64,000 bases of DNA. Origin: Areca catechu (Eukaryota > Streptophyta > Magnoliopsida > Arecales > Arecaceae). Location of the stretch: NCBI GenBank assembly GCA_021397845.1, contig CM038052.1:136529854-136593853 (forward strand), written 5' to 3'. Under the pieces are notes generated by a model that ran no database searches, was not told the DNA's origin, and saw only the letters and a program-made list of their open reading frames with translations. A program made the translations under genes and the position numbers. Shown here one piece after another: positions 31,090 through 41,429 of the stretch (its first letter is position 1; every line of letters starts with the position of its first letter).

Positions 31090-33503
31090 TGAAAGGATTA
31101 TGCCCTATAAGCCAATATCTGTATCTCCCAGACCATTGTAAATTGACAAATTAATAAAGGCAATAATTTTTTCATCATTCGCTGTGTCATTATATGATGA
31201 ACCCCATAGATTAGGGCTATGGTTGTAGGGCTATGATGAGATCATACCAGTGAGATCTAAGGCCTTAAAACCCTAATCTAGAATATTCCTAGTCATAGAA
31301 ACCCTGAGTTGGGGATCAGGGTTTCCGGTAAGACTGGCACATCCTATGTATGCTAAAAAGGGTGACTGCTCTCACAGTCATTTGTGTAGGACACTAATAC
31401 AAGGATGTGGGTGCTCATTAGAGAATGAGTTCACTGAATAGATCCAGTTTGAGAACATCTAATGGAGCCTTAGCTGCATGTCAATAGATGTTTCACATAG
31501 TGGGAGTTGTACAAGTAGTCCTATGACCTGAGACTGCCATAATACCTTATGTACATGAACCCATGCTTTGGTTCAATCTCAATCATGACACTGGGTCATG
31601 CACGAGGTTGATGCTGGGTATGGTGAATTGTATATGAAGGTAATGAGTAGGTCAACAAGGAATTGATCACTCCTAGTAGGAGGAGATTGCATCCAGCCAA
31701 ATTAGGTCAGATGATGATTCAGGAAATCTTTGATCAAAGTACAGATATTAGAAATGATTTCTAATATCGAATTAATTGAATCATTAGTGTATGACTGAGC
31801 TGGGAATGAGTATAAACTGGATTTGACATGATTCCATATCCATAGTTATACTCGGGATGCAAGATGATTGAAGGATCGAATTGTACGGGAACTTTCCACT
31901 GAAGGGTAGTTTTGGAATTACACCAGAATTTCCATATCTTCCGGGAGACATGACATGTTGCTAGACGTCAATCTTGTCTTGTGGGTTGATCAAATTAAAT
32001 GGTTTAATTGGATCACTAATTAGGAGGAGTCCTAATTGACTGACTCGAGTTAGCTCGATTTGACCTAAATCGATTAGAATGAGTTCTGATCAGATTAGGT
32101 CAACTTGCACTCGGACCCACTGCTGGCTAAGTATGGAACCCAATGGGTCACACACTTAGGACAGATAATCAAGGATTTAATTTGGAATTAAATCTCGTTT
32201 GCAGATGAACACACTAGCATGTGTTGCAAACCATGGCTTCTACTTGAATCGGATTCGAGTTAGGGTTCCGATTTGGTCTTTTTTAGATCCAAATTCATTC
32301 CGGTTTGAATCTAATTGAAGATTCAAAATGTTGGGCTAACAGTAGGCTAGCAATTGGGCTAACCTAAGAGGCTAAACCCCTTTCCCACATCGCCTAAAAC
32401 CCCTCCCCTTCTCTTCCCACGCGCGCGCGCAAGGAGAAGAGTCCACACGCGCGTGGACTCTCTCCAAGTCGCGTCTTTGCATGAAAAGAAAGAAGAGACC
32501 GGCATCTTTTGGCTGATGAGGCGTGGATCAGAGTCCACCTAGGCGTGGACTCTTCAAAAATTGGAATTACCGTGAAAAGAAAGAAAAAAAACACGAAGGG
32601 GCGCGACTCTTCTTTCTGCGCGCGCCCTTCTGAGTTTTTCACGGTCCTTCTTCGCGTCTTCCCATCCCAAAGGCCGTGAGATTAATCCCAAGGGCCGTGA
32701 GATAAAGAGAGAAGACGTGAGAAGAGAGAGAGGGACGTGAGAGGATGTCTTCAGATGAGAAGGCGCCTCTCTGTCGCCTATTTAAGAAGAAGGCTTCACC
32801 GTAAAATTTATTCCAGATTTTCTACGGCGAAGCCTTGCTCTCTTTCCTTCTCCCTCTCCAGAAGATTGTTTCCCCTCTCTCTTTCCTCTTTGATTCCTTT
32901 ACAGAGCCTAGGCTCTGTCGAATCTCAGAACAGAAGGAGAGTCAGAGAGAGAAACTCTCCGACGGTAAAGGAAGAAGGCGCCTCTTATCTTTCTTTCTTA
33001 CATTAAGACAATTTTTGTCTTAATTTTCTTCTCCCTCCAAGACAAGCCTTGTCTCATTTTAGGACAAGGGCTTATTCTTAAGACAAGAGTGTCTTAAGGG
33101 GCCAAAGTTGCTAAAAACTAGGAGAAGAGTAAGAGAGAAGGTTTAGTCCCCGTTTGGCTAGAGGAGTCCTAGCCAATAGCCCATATATCAAGTTCTTGGG
33201 GTAGAACTTGATTGGAAGGAACCCAATTGAGGAGTCACTGTCTTGATCATCTGCCTGTGCGGATCACCATCGGAGGGCGGACAAGTGGACGCCTGGTGTG
33301 TTCAAAAGGTTACTCAATTTGGAGTTATTTCTACATCAGATTGGATATAGCGATCTGAGGTTAGTATCTAAACTATGTTTAAATTTGGACATGCATGTAG
33401 TCATAGTTTTAATTGCTAATAAGGAGATTTTGGGATTAGGGTTCGGACCTGATTTCATAAAATTTTGAAATCCACACTTCCGCACTGGTTCCCGAACCCA
33501 ACA
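31090..33503 (+). repeat. 3' LTR of Copia B
   Basis: TGAAAGGATTATGCCC start, GAACCCAACA end; 2,414 bp. It is colinear with the 5' LTR, including the two palindromes, the CGCGCG run and the R/U5 hairpin series. The AACTAC target duplication follows at 33,504-33,509. Confidence 0.93.
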
Positions 33504-35160
33504 AACTACCATGGTCTATTTGGTACTGCGGACTTATGAGAAAGACACCAACTCAAAAAAGAGGTGGTAATCTAGTGGAGGATCCTCTATAGGGCGTCGT
33601 CTGTTTAAAGAAAGGAAAAAGAGAAATAAAGGGAAGAAGGTGCAAATGCTTTTGGGCCCAGTCTTGTCCAGAAGGTGAAGGTTGATAATCGCCAGGTGAA
33701 GTGCTTCTTCTAAAAAAAGCAGGGTCATTGAAAGAGGAACTGTCATGTTTATATTGCATCCCTTGACCCGAACAGGTCCAAGAAGAGGAAGCAGTAGTGT
33801 AATGCTGGATAAGGTATTTTTATGATAACACTTATAGTTTCTCTATCTGTGATACTACTAATTGGGATTGGATATTGAAAGTCCAATTCATATTTGCAAT
33901 TCTTTGTAAGGACTTCAAGTTAGTAGGAGATTTGACGACGGCGAGTGATCCTTGAATGCGGAAAATGGAAGCCAAGTTCTAGTCCTGGCATTGGGAACCC
34001 TCAAATTAGTTTTTGAGTTTGTACAATCATTTTGAATGAATGTCATTGTTATCCATCATTCATTTTTAATGTCATTTCTATAGGCCAGTTGGTAATGTAT
34101 GATTATGAAATATCATAAAGAATGACATTACAAAATCATTTGGAATGGTTCTGTTGTGATAAATGGATACATGAATAATAGCATTTATATAATACGCAGC
34201 CTGTTAGTGTAGTGTACACATCTAGCAATTGTCCTAGGATAGATAATGTCAGCGAAGCATATCTATGGCATTGTAGGCTAGGTCATATCAACAAGAACAG
34301 GATAAATAGGTTGAAAAGCGAGTGTCTTCTCGAGATTAGTGAATGTGATTTGTTATTAATCCATGAGTCCTGTCTTCTTGGAAAGATGACAAAATCACCT
34401 TTTATTGGAAAAGATGAATAAGCAAAAAAAATTCTAAGTCTGGTACATACTGATGTATGCAGACCTATGAATATTAGTGCTAGAGGTTGGTATATTTTAT
34501 TACATTTATAGACGACCTTTTGAGTTACGGTTATGTCTTCTTGATGAGATATAAATCTGAATCATTTGGAATGTTCAAACAAAATCATAATGAAGTAGGA
34601 AAATAAACTGAAAAGTATATCATAACCCTTCAATCATATCAAGGTGGTGAATATCTTTCTGGTGATTTTTTAACATATCTTGAGAAGAATGGAATTCTCT
34701 CTCAATGGACATCTCCAGGGACACCTCATTTAAATGGAGTGTCTGAAAGGAGGAATTGAATCCTGTTAGACATTGTTCGGTCCATAATGGGCATTGCTTC
34801 TCTACCGCTATCTTTTTGGGGATATGCTCTAAAGTCAATCTGCTACCTATTAAATACGGTTTTGAGTAAGTCCATTAGCAAAACCCCATGTGAAAAATGG
34901 ATTGGATGTAAGCCGACACTTGCACACCTTCGGATCTGGGGTTGCCCGGCTTATGTCAAACATTTGGAAATGGATAAGCTTGGACCTAGGTCTGATAAGT
35001 GCCTATTTTTTGGGTATCCAAAAGAGTCTAAGGGGTAGTAGATCTACTTGGCTGAGGAACAAAAGTTGTTCGTTAGTCCTAGGGCTATCTTTTTGAAAAA
35101 GTAGTTTCTTGGTTAAGGAACTATAGCTACTAATATTGAACTTAGTAAAGTTCAATAAGT
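33504..35160 (+). pseudogene. Copia A gag tail, protease and integrase remnants
   Basis: The Copia A coding sequence resumes after Copia B. The zinc-knuckle end (GHWKRNC-like with a stop, 33,720-33,755) is followed by badly decayed protease sequence. The GAG-pre-integrase block is in 34,212-34,421 (LWHCRLGHINKNRI and CLLGKMTKSPF). Integrase pieces include HTDVC (about 34,447) and, at 34,787-35,038, LSFWGYALKS and IWGCPAYVKH. Multiple stops separate these. It is the same protein order as Copia B and clearly homologous, but older. Confidence 0.8.
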
Positions 35161-35275
35161 AGAAGAACCAATACACTTAAGGGACAACATAGAACTAGTT
35201 ATGATTAGATCACACCCAGAGACACTTAAGGGACAACATAGAACTAGTTATGATTAGATCACACCCAGAGCTCAA
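35161..35275 (+). repeat. 49-bp tandem duplication in Copia A pol
   Basis: A unit beginning ACACTTAAGGGACAAC occurs at 35,173 and again at 35,222, essentially identical over 49 bases. The high identity in an otherwise decayed region implies a recent local duplication. It adds 49 bases and so shifts the frame. Confidence 0.85.
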
Positions 35276-36960
35276 GCAGGAACTATTAAAAGATCTGGTA
35301 GGATAACGCATCGATCGAATAGATACTATGATTTTTTGGTCCGAGACGGTGATCCTATTGAACTCATTGAGAATAATGAGGACCCGATCACCTATATGGA
35401 TGCAATGCAAAGGTCCAACTCTGAACTATGTCTAGGATCCATGAGATTTGTAATGGAGTCCATGGAAATCAACAATGCATAGAATTGGTTGATCCACCCA
35501 AGATGATAAAACCCATTGGATGCAAATGGATATTCAAAATGAAAAAGGGTGCACACAGGCAAGTAGAGACCTATAAAGCCCATTTGGTTGCCAAGGAATA
35601 TCGTCAACATTATGGTATTAACTATGATAAGATGTTCTCTCCTATGGTATTGCTCAAATTCATTCGGATCATGCTTACTTTAGCGGTACACTTTGATTAT
35701 GAAATCCGATAAATGGATGTCTGAATAGCTTTCCTGAATAGTGAGCTAGAAGAGGAGGTGTACATGGTACAACTTGAAGGGTTCACATCCATAGATGAGT
35801 CAAAGGTGTGCAAACTTTAAAGGTCAATCTATGGACTGAAGCAAGTATCTCAGAGTTGGAACAAGCAATTTGATAAGTATTTCAAGTCATATGGCTTCGT
35901 TAGAAATAGAGAAAAACCTTGCATTTATAAATGGGCTAATGGTTATGTGATTATATTCCTTGTGTTGTATGTGGATGACATTCTCTTAATCAAAAATGAC
36001 ATCCCAGCACTACAAGGAATAAAGGTATGGTTGTCATCTTAGTTCTCTATGAAGGACTTGGGTAAAGACTCTTGCAAACTGGGTTTGAAGATCTATAGAG
36101 ATAGATTTAAGAGACTTCTGGGACTGTCCCAGTCTATGTACATTGATATTATGCTGAAGCAGTTCAGCATGAAGAATTCCAAGAAAGGGTATCTCCCCAT
36201 AGGCCTTGGAACTACACTCTCCAAAGGAGATTATATGATAACTCTTGAAGAGAGAGAGCATATGAGTAGAATCCCATATGCTTCAGCAGTGGATTCTATC
36301 ATGTACACCATGACATGTACTAGACCAGACATGGCATACTCACTAGGCGTAATGAGCAGATACCAGTCTGACCCAGGTAAAGCTCATTGGAAAGTGGTAA
36401 AGACCATCCTTAAGTATCTACAAAATACTAAGGACCAATAGTTGATATATGGAGAACTTGACTTAAAACTTGTGGAGTATACTGACTCCAATTTTTAGTC
36501 AGATAAAAATGATAACAAGAGTGTGTCAGGATTTATCTTTACCCTAAATGGGAGAGCGATCTGCTAGAAAAGTTCCAAGTAACCTACTATTGTAGACTAA
36601 GTATGCGAACCAGAATAAATCACAGCATTGGATGCATCAAAGGAAGCTATGTGGTTGTGGAAGTTCCTAGGCAAGCTATGAGTGGCACCTTCCCTAGATG
36701 GTCCTATTCCGGTGTATTGTGACAGCACTGGAGCCATTGCTCAAGCAAAAGAGCCGAAGTCCCATCAGTGCACCAATCATATTTTTTAGTGCTATCACCT
36801 TATGCCAGAAATCATGGAACTAGATGACATCGATCTTCAGAAGATCGATGGAAAGGAGAACCTGGCCGACCCCTTCACTAAAGCCGTCAGAGTTCAAGAG
36901 TTCAATAATCATAAATGGAAAATGGGAATAAGATTATGTATTGATTGGCTTTAGTACAAG
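35276..36960 (+). pseudogene. Copia A reverse transcriptase-RNase H remnant
   Basis: RT blocks are in place: GCKWIFKMKK (35,428-35,712 segment), the DV..AFLN region with a stop at 35,723, and the catalytic YVDD intact at 35,968-35,979. A thumb/connection segment is open at 36,049-36,441 (MKDLGKDSCKLGLKIYRDR, then TCTRPDMAYSLGV). RNase H text follows to about 36,950, including CDSTGAIAQAKEP and a tail ADPFTKA-like segment at 36,868. There are at least seven in-frame stops. The final purine tract GTGGGAGT precedes the 3' LTR. Confidence 0.85.
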
Positions 36961-36967
36961 TGGGAGT

Positions 36968-37282
36968 TATTGGAAATAGTGCCCCAAAGCCAATTATCTA
37001 GGGTGTAGATGGTTATGCTATTTTGTAATTGTAATGAATTCTTTAAATGAATAAAAGTTATTCTTTTGGCTATTCATCACATGTGCATTTCTTGAAAAGA
37101 ACTCTTGTGTGATGGAGTCCTTAGAACTACGTTATATTTGATACAGAGAGGATGTGTCGAGTAGTTCTTAAACTGATTCACAACTAAATGATACATTGTT
37201 ATAGGATGACGATGTATCAAGTAGAGGTTGTTGTATGTCAAATTGGTTGGTTGGCCTCTTAACCAAGGAGTGTAGAGACACT
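36968..37282 (+). repeat. Truncated 3' LTR of Copia A
   Basis: Starts TATTGGAAATAGTGCCCC and follows the 5' LTR for 315 bases to GTGTAGAGACACT, then diverges abruptly. About 1.6 kb of the LTR is missing, so no target duplication can be read on this side. Confidence 0.85.
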
Positions 37283-38545
37283 ATGATTCAAGGTACAGTG
37301 GAGGGGAATGAACATGCATAAAAAGAACAGTAACTAATAATTTTTACTTAACTTTTAGATTTTATATTTGATGGCTATGTTCCCGAGAAAGATGAAAAGA
37401 ACTAGCAAAAGAAAGATGTAAAGACCAACTACACTACCCATAGTTAAGATCATGCAAAGCAAAAAAGTCTAGGACCGCAAGGGTTGAGAAACCACTAGGT
37501 TAGGACAGTCTTATCTTTAGCAAATCAGAACTATGAGTAAGGTTTAGGTTCGTACCTAGCAATGATGAGATCTTGATCAAAAATGGGGTTGCTCTACACT
37601 CCTGGATCAGTGCCGGGATGAACGATTCTCTTTCCTATGGATCAGCCTACTTTGTATCAGCTGGTCTCGAAAGCAAAGAAGACCTCTTTCTTGGATGGTT
37701 TCACAAGACGGATCCTGCACATGTCAGGGGTTAGGGTCACAGTTGATGAAAAAAATAATAAACTGGAAGAAGGAAGAGTGGAGGGATGGAAGGAGGCTTC
37801 GGGGTGGTTGGCAGCCAGTTGAAGGAGGGGACACCTGACTTGGAGGATGGTGGGCATCCTTGGGCTTCAGTTGGGGTTGGATGATGGCTAGGGTTTGCTC
37901 ATAAGAACAGGGCACACGGGTCTCACACCCACTTTAATCTGGAGGAAAGAATTTGATAGAATAAGTTAAAGTTGTATTCATGAAAAAGAGATGATTACAA
38001 GAGGGGGAGGGTGGCATATTTATAAGCTCACCCAGGACCCTCTCCTTGTCAAAATTGGAGTACATGTCTTCAACAAAGTGAAATACAAAATTGATAAGGG
38101 ACAGAGATTGGACTGGATCGCTGGTGAGCATGAAGTCACCAGAGATTAGGATTTGCAAAGAAGGAGGAAAGAAGAGGGTGCAGGGTTAAGAAAAAATACT
38201 GGGATTCACATAGATTTCCCAAGAAGAACAAGCACATAGCAAAGGGGCTCACACAGATGCCCTAGAAGAACAAGCACATAGCAAAGGGGCTCACATAGAT
38301 GCCCTGGGCTCACACAGATGCCCAAAATCAGGGATCACACAGAAACCTTGGGAAGATGGAGAAGGGATCATACAGATACCCTAGGATCACACAGATCCTT
38401 CACACAGAACAATAGAAATTTTATTCATCCATCCTTTCTTCGAACTGATCAAACCTAGCATCCAAACGTTCCAGTCGCTCAATCATAGATCTCATAAGGG
38501 TTTCCATACTAGTGTTCCATGGATGAACTTAGCAGTCATATTTTT
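37283..38545 (-). mobile_element. Reverse-oriented Gypsy-like LTR and leader/gag scraps
   Basis: On the minus strand a promoter-like TTATAAATATGCC (about 38,030) is followed by GTGGGTGTGAGACCC (about 37,930), the order seen in other Gypsy LTRs here. The text near 37,440-37,560 resembles the U5 part of the reverse LTR at 39,016-39,863 (GGGTTGAGAAACCAC words). At 38,093-38,150 a segment resembles the inverted arm of the 20,810 LTR. At 38,195-38,405 is a degenerate repeat of CACACAGAT words. Boundaries cannot be set. Confidence 0.4.
38421..38507 (-). pseudogene. Short gag N-terminal coiled-coil fragment
   Basis: Twenty-eight codons from the ATG at 38,507 to a TAA, containing IERLERLDARFDQFEERM. 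This heptad-like pattern resembles the gag start of NA1 (INKRLDEFEDRFGALEKD) and NA2 (LTNRVDQIEARLGPLEE). It is too short to function and is cut by the adjoining + strand LTR at about 38,546. I infer it is a relic of a reverse-oriented Gypsy element. Confidence 0.5.
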
Positions 38546-39863
38546 TAATTGCTATTTTGATTAACCCTGATGCTTGTAGGATCCCCGAGGTGCTTCCCCT
38601 CCCCTGAGGAGGCCTTCTTTGCTGCCCAGACCGCCCAGATCCACCATCAGATCCAAGGGAAACAAGGCTTCTTCTTCCAGGCTCCGATTAGAGTTGTGAG
38701 TGAACCCTACTGCTTTTGAATTTCAATATCTGACTGGTAAGAATCCTTCCCTTCTCTTATTATCTGATTTAATGAAGAAAATCTATCATAAACCGGGAGT
38801 TTCTCAACTCTCGGGTCCTGGATATTTCATTGGTTTGCATGAGTATGACTGCGACCGATGATTCTTTGCACTGCTAGTCCTGCTAATTTTTACTTTATTT
38901 TGGAAATCTAGCCAACAATTAAAATTATAAAAATCAAAAAAAAAAATTTTACTATTTTCCATGCATGTTTAGCATGCCTAGAGTTGTCCCGCATCAAAAA
39001 TGCTTAGGCTTGAAGTGATGCGGGACAACTAGATGCCAGGACGAAATGAAGCAGGTGATTTTTGTTCTTCATATTTTTTTAGTTTTTTTTTAGGATTTAA
39101 GATTCCCAAAGATAGACAAAAAGTCAATCTCAGGTTCTACAATAATAAGAAATTCAAGCAAGAAAGTTAGTCCCTAAGTAGGATAGGAAGAGGACCCCGG
39201 GATTGAGAAACCACGTAGGACTTAGCTCTCGAATCAATTTCAACTTTGGAGTTCTAGGGTTGCAATCCTCAAAAGCTTTGAAGCACCCGATGCCGTGTTC
39301 ACTCATTGTCACGGATGCAGCCTAGATGATCGAGCTTTTAACACCCGCGGATGTGCCGGCTTTCTGTCCGAAGGTCCCGAAGGCAAGAAAAATCGACTCC
39401 ATATTCGTGGTACCCGGAGGACCTATGAACAATCAATTGAAGGATTAGGAATCAATAAGTAGCAGGAAGAAATAAGGGAAGAGAGGTTGGAGATGATGTT
39501 GATTGGGGTCTTCTTGCTGGGTGCCCAGATGGATCATCCAGTGGTCTCCGAACTCGAAGATGGAAGATGGAAGATGGATTTGTAGAAGAGAAAGTAACTC
39601 GAGCCTCACACCACTCAACGCCCAAAGGCGAAGGCGCTCCCTCACGGAGATCGACGTTCTTAAGGAACAAAGGCAACTAAAAGAGAATGGCTCACAAATA
39701 TTTTCTTTTCATTCATAATCATTTTAGACTTTACAAGGGAGGGGTAAGGCCCTTTATATAGGCACCTTAAAACCCATTCAAATTTCAAAAAAAAATACAA
39801 AGCTTCATGAAGAGGGTGCCCAAATTCAAATTTCTTCTTCCAAGGTTTTGTGGCTTGATTTGG

Positions 39864-41410
39864 TGGTGGGAGCACCAGGATCAGACACAGATTACTAGGC
39901 CTTATTTGGTTTACCTAGCCATGTATCAAATTTTGTAATCAACTATATTTGAGACCGGTAATAAGTTGAGGTTAGTTGATTTGTCTCAACCCTCAACCTA
40001 GTCAGTATTTTGAGTCATGTACATCAATTATGAGTCCAGCATGAGCTCGATTATTATACAAGGGAAAAGGTCACCCTATTTTGGAATTCCACCAGGCCAC
40101 ATCCAAGTGTCAGAGGCCGCTACATCTGCCCATTAGATTTTGTGTGACAACCCAGGATCCAAGATGCTTCCAAAAACCCTGATTCTTTCCAAATGTCCTC
40201 CAGATGCCAGAGCTTATTCCTAAACTTGGGCATCCAAGATTCTAGAGGTCCACCTACATCCCAGCCCAAAGAAATCAAGTCCAGGTGCCAAGCCCAAGCC
40301 CTTAAGAATCAAGATTCCAGGGAATATTCCCGCTACCAGGCTACTAGGCCAACTTAGCTTCCTGAGGCCCAAACCAATGCACCCAAGCCCCTTTGGGCCA
40401 GCTCCTTGCTGCCCCTAGAAGCCCAAAATGTCTCCCTAGGCATCCTTGAAGTGTTGACCATATCTAAAGAGGTTTGACCAAGTCCAGGTTGAAGAGAAGA
40501 AGGAGAAGACCAAGTTTATTCGTAACCTAGTTGGGATTTCTAATCCTTTTAAACTTTGTAATTCTATCCTAGCTAAGAATGGACTTGTATTCCAATTGGG
40601 AAGAGGACTTGTAACCCAAGTGTAACCATGGTTAGTGAGGGCATGGGAACTCTATAAATACCCCACCCCTCCTCCTCTTATAAGCATCTCTTTCTTATGA
40701 ATACAACTTGCTGAAATTTTGAGTTATTGCCTTGTGTTGGTGTTTTATTTTGGTTATTTCGTTTGTGTTTTTGTGCTTGGACGAATTCCTTGCTACCCTA
40801 GCTTCCTTCCACACCCTAACTCACTACCATCCAAGTCTTCACACATCCAAGAAGGAGTATCCTAGGACACCAAGTAAGGAGATCTTCAACAAGCTTCAAA
40901 CAACCATCTTCTAACCCTAATCCTGATTTTTTTCAACCCATAGTTCATTTTCTTATTTTTTAATTGCTATTTTGATTAACCCTGATGCTTGTAGGATCCC
41001 CGAGGTGCTTCCCCTCCCCTGAGGAGGCCTTCTTTGCTGCCCAGACCGCCCAGATCCACCATTAGATCCAAGGGAAACAAGGCTTCTTCTTCTAGGATCT
41101 GATCAGAGTTGTGAGTGAACCCTACTGCTTTTGAGTTTCAATATCTGACTGGTAAAAATCCTTCCCTTCTCTTATTATCTAATTTAATGAAGAAAATCTA
41201 TCATAAACTGGGAGTTTCTCAACTCTCGGGTCCTGGATATTTCATTGGTTTGCATGAGTATGCCTGCGACCGATGATTCTTTGCACTACTAGTCCTGCTA
41301 GTTTTTACTTTATTTTGGAAATCTAGCCAACAATTAAAATTATAAAAATCAAAAAAAATATTTTACTATTTTCCATGCATGTTTAGCATGCCTAGAGTTG
41401 TCTCGCATCA
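39864..41410 (+). repeat. Full + strand Gypsy LTR, first array copy
   Basis: TGGTGGGAGCACCAGGATCAG start, TCTCGCATCA end; 1,547 bp. TATA-like CTATAAATACCCC near 40,651. Preceded by TTTGG (39,859-39,863), the target site seen at the second copy. No primer-binding site follows, so it is not the 5' LTR of a complete element. Confidence 0.85.
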
Positions 41411-41429
41411 AAAATGCTTTGGATTGAAG

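Larger units (their letters stand above)
23572..33503 (+). mobile_element. Copia B: nearly complete Ty1/Copia element nested in Copia A gag
   Basis: A 9.93-kb element with two LTRs of about 2.4 kb, a Met primer-binding site, a leader, gag-protease-integrase-RT-RNase H in Copia order, a purine tract (AAGTGGGAGA before 31,090) and a 6-bp target duplication AACTAC. The LTRs are very similar by eye; over the first 900 bases I count about nine substitutions and seven single-base indels. This is the youngest complete element in the window. Single-base frameshifts in gag, integrase and at the very end of pol would block activity if real. Angela/BARE-like affiliation is inferred from LTR length and the ATTATGCCCTATAAGCC start. 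Confidence 0.92.
17278..37282 (+). mobile_element. Copia A: old Ty1/Copia element containing two later insertions
   Basis: The 5' LTR (17,278-19,200), primer-binding site, leader, gag, protease/integrase/RT/RNase H remnants and a truncated 3' LTR (36,968-37,282) are all present in Copia order (integrase before RT). The element is interrupted by a short LTR element (20,810-22,825) in the leader and by Copia B (23,572-33,503) in gag. After removal of both it is about 8 kb. LTR start (TATTGG.AATAG), LTR length and protein motifs suggest the Angela/BARE side of the Tork lineage. Stops and frameshifts throughout pol indicate an inactive copy. Confidence 0.85.

Noticed and set aside
38195..38405. 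CRISPR-like array of GGCTCACACAGATGCCC words
   Set aside because: Units are irregular in length and sequence, spacers are not unique, and the context is a plant retrotransposon remnant; a degenerate tandem repeat is the simpler reading.
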